A stretch of DNA of 16,936 nt, from NCBI GenBank assembly GCA_009392675.1, contig VFFY01000193.1:1-16936 (forward strand). The letters run 5' to 3'. This document shows, piece by piece, positions 14,240 through 16,936 of the stretch. The first letter of the stretch is position 1. Every line of letters begins with the position of its first letter. The position numbers and the translations under genes were made by a program. Under the pieces are notes generated by a model. The model worked only from the letters and a program-made list of their open reading frames with translations. It was not told the DNA's origin and searched no databases. Origin of the DNA: SAR202 cluster bacterium (GTDB lineage: Bacteria > Chloroflexota > Dehalococcoidia > Lucifugimonadales > UBA826).

Positions 14240-15148
14240 GTGTCAGAGCTTAGGGATCCTAAAAAAAAGTTATGGGTAAAACTTGAAGGATCTATTGTTA
14301 AATGGCTATTTATGTTATGTGCATTGGTGTCCATATTGACGACAGTGGGCATTTTAATAATCTTGTTGTATCAAGGGTATGGGTTTTTTAAGGAAATAAA
14401 CCTTTGGGAATTTCTCACCGGTACTAGGTGGACGCCTATACTAAAGCCTAGATCATACGGGGTTTTGCCTCTTGTTTCAGGAACTCTAATTGTAACTGTG
14501 ATTGCCGCTTCAGTAGCTCTGCCTGTTGGCCTTATGACTGCTATATTTTTGTCAGAATATGCGGCCGATAGAGTTAGGAGGATTGTTAAGCCGATACTGG
14601 AGATTCTCGCTGGTATACCCACTGTTGTTTACGGGTATTTTGCCCTTACATTTGTCACTCCACTTTTACAAAATGTCCTTGATGATTTGTTAATATTTAA
14701 TGCGTTGAGTGCAGGACTCGTGATGGGAATTATGATCATACCGATGGTTTCTTCTCTCAGTGAGGATGCCATGGTTTCAGTACCGAGGAATTTGAGAGAG
14801 GCCGCTTATGCATTGGGAGCCACAAGATATGAGGTAAGTCTGAGGGTAGTAGTTCCCGCGGCTCTATCTGGAATAATAGCTTCTTTCATCATTGCGTTAT
14901 CGAGAGCAATTGGTGAGACAATGCTAGTAACTATAGCCGCTGGCGCTACACCTAAAATGACCTTAAATCCATTGGAGAGTGTGCAGACAATGACGGCTTT
15001 CATAGCCCAAACTAGTATGGGAGAGCAAGCTGTGGGCTCTTTTGAATACAACACAATATTTGCAGTTGGGCTGCTTTTGTTTTGCATGACCCTTTTAATG
15101 AACCTGCTTGGATTCTGGATCGTAAGAAGGTTTCGTGAGGCTTACTGA
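14240..15148 (+). CDS. pstC: Phosphate ABC transporter permease PstC
   Basis: PstC is one of the two membrane subunits that form the phosphate channel. Its 302 residues show six helices at about 22-45, 78-100, 120-140, 155-175, 206-232 and 271-295. The EAA loop that contacts PstB is REAAYALGATRYEVSLRVV (186-204), followed by LSRAIGETMLV (220-230). The segment LEILAGIPTVVYGYFAL (120-136) is the family's pore-region signature. The start is GTG 14240. Its best ribosome site, AGGAG at 14223-14227, is 12 bases away and overlaps the stop of the leader ORF. The stop is one base before the pstA ATG, so translation is coupled. Confidence 0.96.
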   Translation: MSELRDPKKKLWVKLEGSIVKWLFMLCALVSILTTVGILIILLYQGYGFFKEINLWEFLTGTRWTPILKPRSYGVLPLVSGTLIVTVIAASVALPVGLMTAIFLSEYAADRVRRIVKPILEILAGIPTVVYGYFALTFVTPLLQNVLDDLLIFNALSAGLVMGIMIIPMVSSLSEDAMVSVPRNLREAAYALGATRYEVSLRVVVPAALSGIIASFIIALSRAIGETMLVTIAAGATPKMTLNPLESVQTMTAFIAQTSMGEQAVGSFEYNTIFAVGLLLFCMTLLMNLLGFWIVRRFREAY

Positions 15149-15149
15149 T

Positions 15150-16055
15150 ATGAACAAAGACAAATTTATTACAGGGAATATAAATCCTAATAGGAGGCTC
15201 AGAAAAATAATCGGAGCTTGTGTATATTTACTGTTTCTTCTTTCAACTTGTGTGGGAATTATTGGTTTGGCCCTTTTAATTTTCGATGTTTTAAAAGAAG
15301 GAATACCTTGGATAAATTGGCAATTTTTGACGGATTTCCCTTCAAGAGATCCTAAAGAAGCAGGTCTTTTATCCGCCTTGTTTGGAACCATATGGTTAAT
15401 GTTTCTGACGGCGCTATTCACAGTACCTATTGGGGTGGGAGCCGCAATATATCTGGAAGAATATGCGCCCAGGAATCTCCTTACTAGGATCATTGAGATA
15501 AATGTTTCAAACTTAGCAGGAGTACCTTCCATAGTTTATGGTCTCCTGGGTATTGGGATTTTCGTTTATCGTTTTGGGAGCGATGAAATGTTTTTAGATA
15601 GGGTACTGATGGCCGGAGCCTTAACTTTATCCTTGTTGGTTCTTCCGATTGTTATTCTTGCTTCAAGAGAATCTATTCGTGCCGTTCCTGATTCATATCG
15701 TCAGGGGGCTTATGCTATGGGGGCAGACAAATGGCAGGTCATTAAAGGAGCAGTATTACCTTCGGCATTTTCTGGAATCTTAACAGGGACTATTCTCGCG
15801 ATGTCTCGAGCTATTGGAGAAGCAGCTCCAGTTATTGCTATTACAGCTCTAGTATATATAACTTACATACCGGCTCATCCTTTTGAACGTTTTACGGTGC
15901 TGCCGATACAAATATTCAACTGGGTTGCAAGGCCTCAAGATGACTTTCGGTCCTTGGCCGCTGCAGGAATAATAGTATTACTTGTAATATTGCTAACCAT
16001 GAACGCTATAGCCGTCTTTTTAAGAAATAAATATCAAACCCGATCGGAGGAATAA
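15150..16055 (+). CDS. pstA: Phosphate ABC transporter permease PstA
   Basis: PstA is the second membrane subunit of the importer, pairing with PstC and driven by PstB. With ATG 15150 it has 301 residues. The helices are at about 20-46, 78-100, 120-140, 153-171, 204-232 and 269-291. LAGVPSIVYGLLGIGIFV (122-139) matches the PstA pore-region signature. The EAA loop is RQGAYAMGADKWQVIKGAVL (184-203), followed by MSRAIGEAAPVIAI (218-231). ATG 15150 is favoured over GTG 15135 because GAGG lies 9 bases upstream and the longer form would overlap pstC. It follows the pstC stop by one base and ends one base before pstB. Confidence 0.96.
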   Translation: MNKDKFITGNINPNRRLRKIIGACVYLLFLLSTCVGIIGLALLIFDVLKEGIPWINWQFLTDFPSRDPKEAGLLSALFGTIWLMFLTALFTVPIGVGAAIYLEEYAPRNLLTRIIEINVSNLAGVPSIVYGLLGIGIFVYRFGSDEMFLDRVLMAGALTLSLLVLPIVILASRESIRAVPDSYRQGAYAMGADKWQVIKGAVLPSAFSGILTGTILAMSRAIGEAAPVIAITALVYITYIPAHPFERFTVLPIQIFNWVARPQDDFRSLAAAGIIVLLVILLTMNAIAVFLRNKYQTRSEE

Positions 16056-16056
16056 A

Positions 16057-16827
16057 TTGGCAGACAGTACTGTTATAAGCGTTAAAGGGTTGAATGTCTA
16101 TTATGGAGATTTTCAGGCGGTAAAAGACGTAGATATGGAGATTAAAAGAGAAAGTGTTACGGCTTTAATTGGCCCTTCAGGATGCGGCAAAAGCACCTAC
16201 TTGCGGTGTCTAAACAGAATGAATGATTTGATTATGGGTGCCTCAATCCAAGGTGAAGTCCTATTCGAAAATAGGAATATATATGACTCAAATGTGGATG
16301 CAACAGAAATAAGATCTAGAATCGGTATGGTTTTTCAAAAACCTAACCCTTTTCCTAAATCTATATACCAAAATATTGCTTTTGGTCTTAAGGTAAATGG
16401 GTTTTCTGGTGATATGGATGAAGCTGTAGAGAAATCACTAAAGCAGGCTGCTTTGTGGGATGAAGTGAAAGATAGACTTAACGATAGCGCTTTCACTCTT
16501 TCGGGTGGGCAGCAGCAACGATTATGCATAGCTCGTACTCTTGCCGTTGAACCAGAGGTAATTTTAATGGACGAGCCGGCCTCTGCGTTGGATCCAATAG
16601 CTACTTTGGCTATTGAAGATTTAGTGAGAGAATTAAAGACTAATTACACCATTGTCATCGTTACTCATAATATGCAACAGGCGGCAAGAGTGTCAGATGA
16701 AACGGCCTTCTTTATGGTGGGTGAAGATCGATCTGGGTATCTTGTAGAACATGATGACACACAGAAAATATTCACGAATCCTACCAATCGAAGAACCGAA
16801 GAATATATAACGGGTAGATTCAGTTAG
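16057..16827 (+). CDS. pstB: Phosphate ABC transporter ATP-binding protein PstB
   Basis: PstB is the ATPase of the phosphate importer and works as a dimer at the inner face of the membrane. The 256 residues show Walker A GPSGCGKST (39-47), the Q-loop with the PstB-specific FQKPNPFPKSIYQNIAFG (93-110), signature LSGGQQQRLCIARTLA (148-163), Walker B VILMDEPASALDP (168-180; usually DEPCSALDP in PstB) and switch His204 in VTHNMQQAARVSD. Translation starts at TTG 16057 with CGGAGG 6 bases upstream, one base after the pstA stop. phoU begins 11 bases downstream. Confidence 0.98.
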   Translation: MADSTVISVKGLNVYYGDFQAVKDVDMEIKRESVTALIGPSGCGKSTYLRCLNRMNDLIMGASIQGEVLFENRNIYDSNVDATEIRSRIGMVFQKPNPFPKSIYQNIAFGLKVNGFSGDMDEAVEKSLKQAALWDEVKDRLNDSAFTLSGGQQQRLCIARTLAVEPEVILMDEPASALDPIATLAIEDLVRELKTNYTIVIVTHNMQQAARVSDETAFFMVGEDRSGYLVEHDDTQKIFTNPTNRRTEEYITGRFS

Positions 16828-16838
16828 AGGGGTGACAG

Positions 16839-16936
16839 ATGCCAAGAGAAGATTTCGAAAATAATCTTAAAATTGTCCAGGACGAGTTGATTCAGTTATC
16901 CAGTATGGTAGAGAAGGCCGTTTTTAAGTCGATCGA
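16839..16936 (+). CDS. phoU: Phosphate signalling protein PhoU (5' part, cut by window end)
   Basis: Thirty-two codons are present before the window ends. They read as an acidic-basic amphipathic helix, with Phe6, then QDELIQLSSMVEKAVFKSI, the pattern of the first PhoU helix, where a central Met-Val-Glu turn faces the core. The start is ATG 16839, with GAGGGGTGA just upstream. PhoU normally follows pstB and holds PhoR in check when phosphate is plentiful. The family assignment rests on both the motif and the position. Confidence 0.85.
   Translation, partial: MPREDFENNLKIVQDELIQLSSMVEKAVFKSI

Noticed and set aside
15095..15532. Antisense frame of 145 codons over pstC/pstA
   Set aside because: It mirrors membrane-protein codons, has no ribosome site or recognised domain, and the plus-strand genes are certain.
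1..16936. Search for CRISPR arrays, insertion sequences, tRNA/rRNA genes, toxin-antitoxin or defence modules
   Set aside because: No spaced direct repeats, transposase motifs, terminal inverted repeats, cloverleaf-like sequence or defence domains were found on either strand.

Overview
The window is a chromosomal segment of a free-living bacterium with moderately AT-rich DNA, dense gene packing and very frequent TTG start codons (about 7 of 18 genes). It has no mobile elements, CRISPR arrays, tRNA or rRNA genes that I can see. The protein repertoire suggests an uncultured Chloroflexota-type bacterium of the SAR202/Dehalococcoidia kind: L13-S9, a DtxR regulator with an insert in its helix-turn-helix, a SelA-like PLP enzyme next to an Ldh2-family dehydrogenase, and a PhoBR-PstSCAB-PhoU cluster with a Gram-positive/cyanobacterial-style Pho box. 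This placement is an inference from family resemblance, not a database result.

Layout. (1) 51-3984, plus strand: rplM and rpsI, then a tight run of a DtxR-type metalloregulator, the bifunctional NAD(P)HX repair enzyme nnr, and a UbiE/MenG quinone methyltransferase. (2) 3986-6856, minus strand: an alpha/beta hydrolase, a YihY/BrkB membrane protein and an HtrA-type serine protease, read as one operon that converges on ubiE with a single base between the stop codons. (3) 7008-10378, plus strand: queA (queuosine pathway), then a SelA/DgaE-like PLP enzyme and an Ldh2-family dehydrogenase that probably act on a small hydroxy or amino acid. (4) 10478 to the window end: a complete phosphate regulon. 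phoB-phoR is followed by pstS, pstC, pstA, pstB and the first 32 codons of phoU.

How they work together. PhoR and PhoB form a two-component pair, PstSCAB is the high-affinity phosphate ABC importer, and PhoU links transporter state to PhoR. The sequence just before pstS holds three 11-bp-spaced TTAA-type direct repeats followed by a -10-like hexamer, a convincing PhoB/PhoP-type box. A looser triple CTTAC repeat lies before phoB, consistent with autoregulation.

The most novel items are small. One is a 29-codon hydrophobic ORF whose ATG overlaps the phoR stop codon (TAATG) behind a well-placed AGGAG. Another is a 14-codon leader ORF in frame before pstC, whose stop codon overlaps the pstC ribosome site and which sits behind a G-rich element. 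Both could be unannotated small peptides of the phosphate regulon. The rest is ordinary housekeeping sequence with some family-level oddities, such as altered metal ligands in the DtxR protein and unusual lipoboxes.
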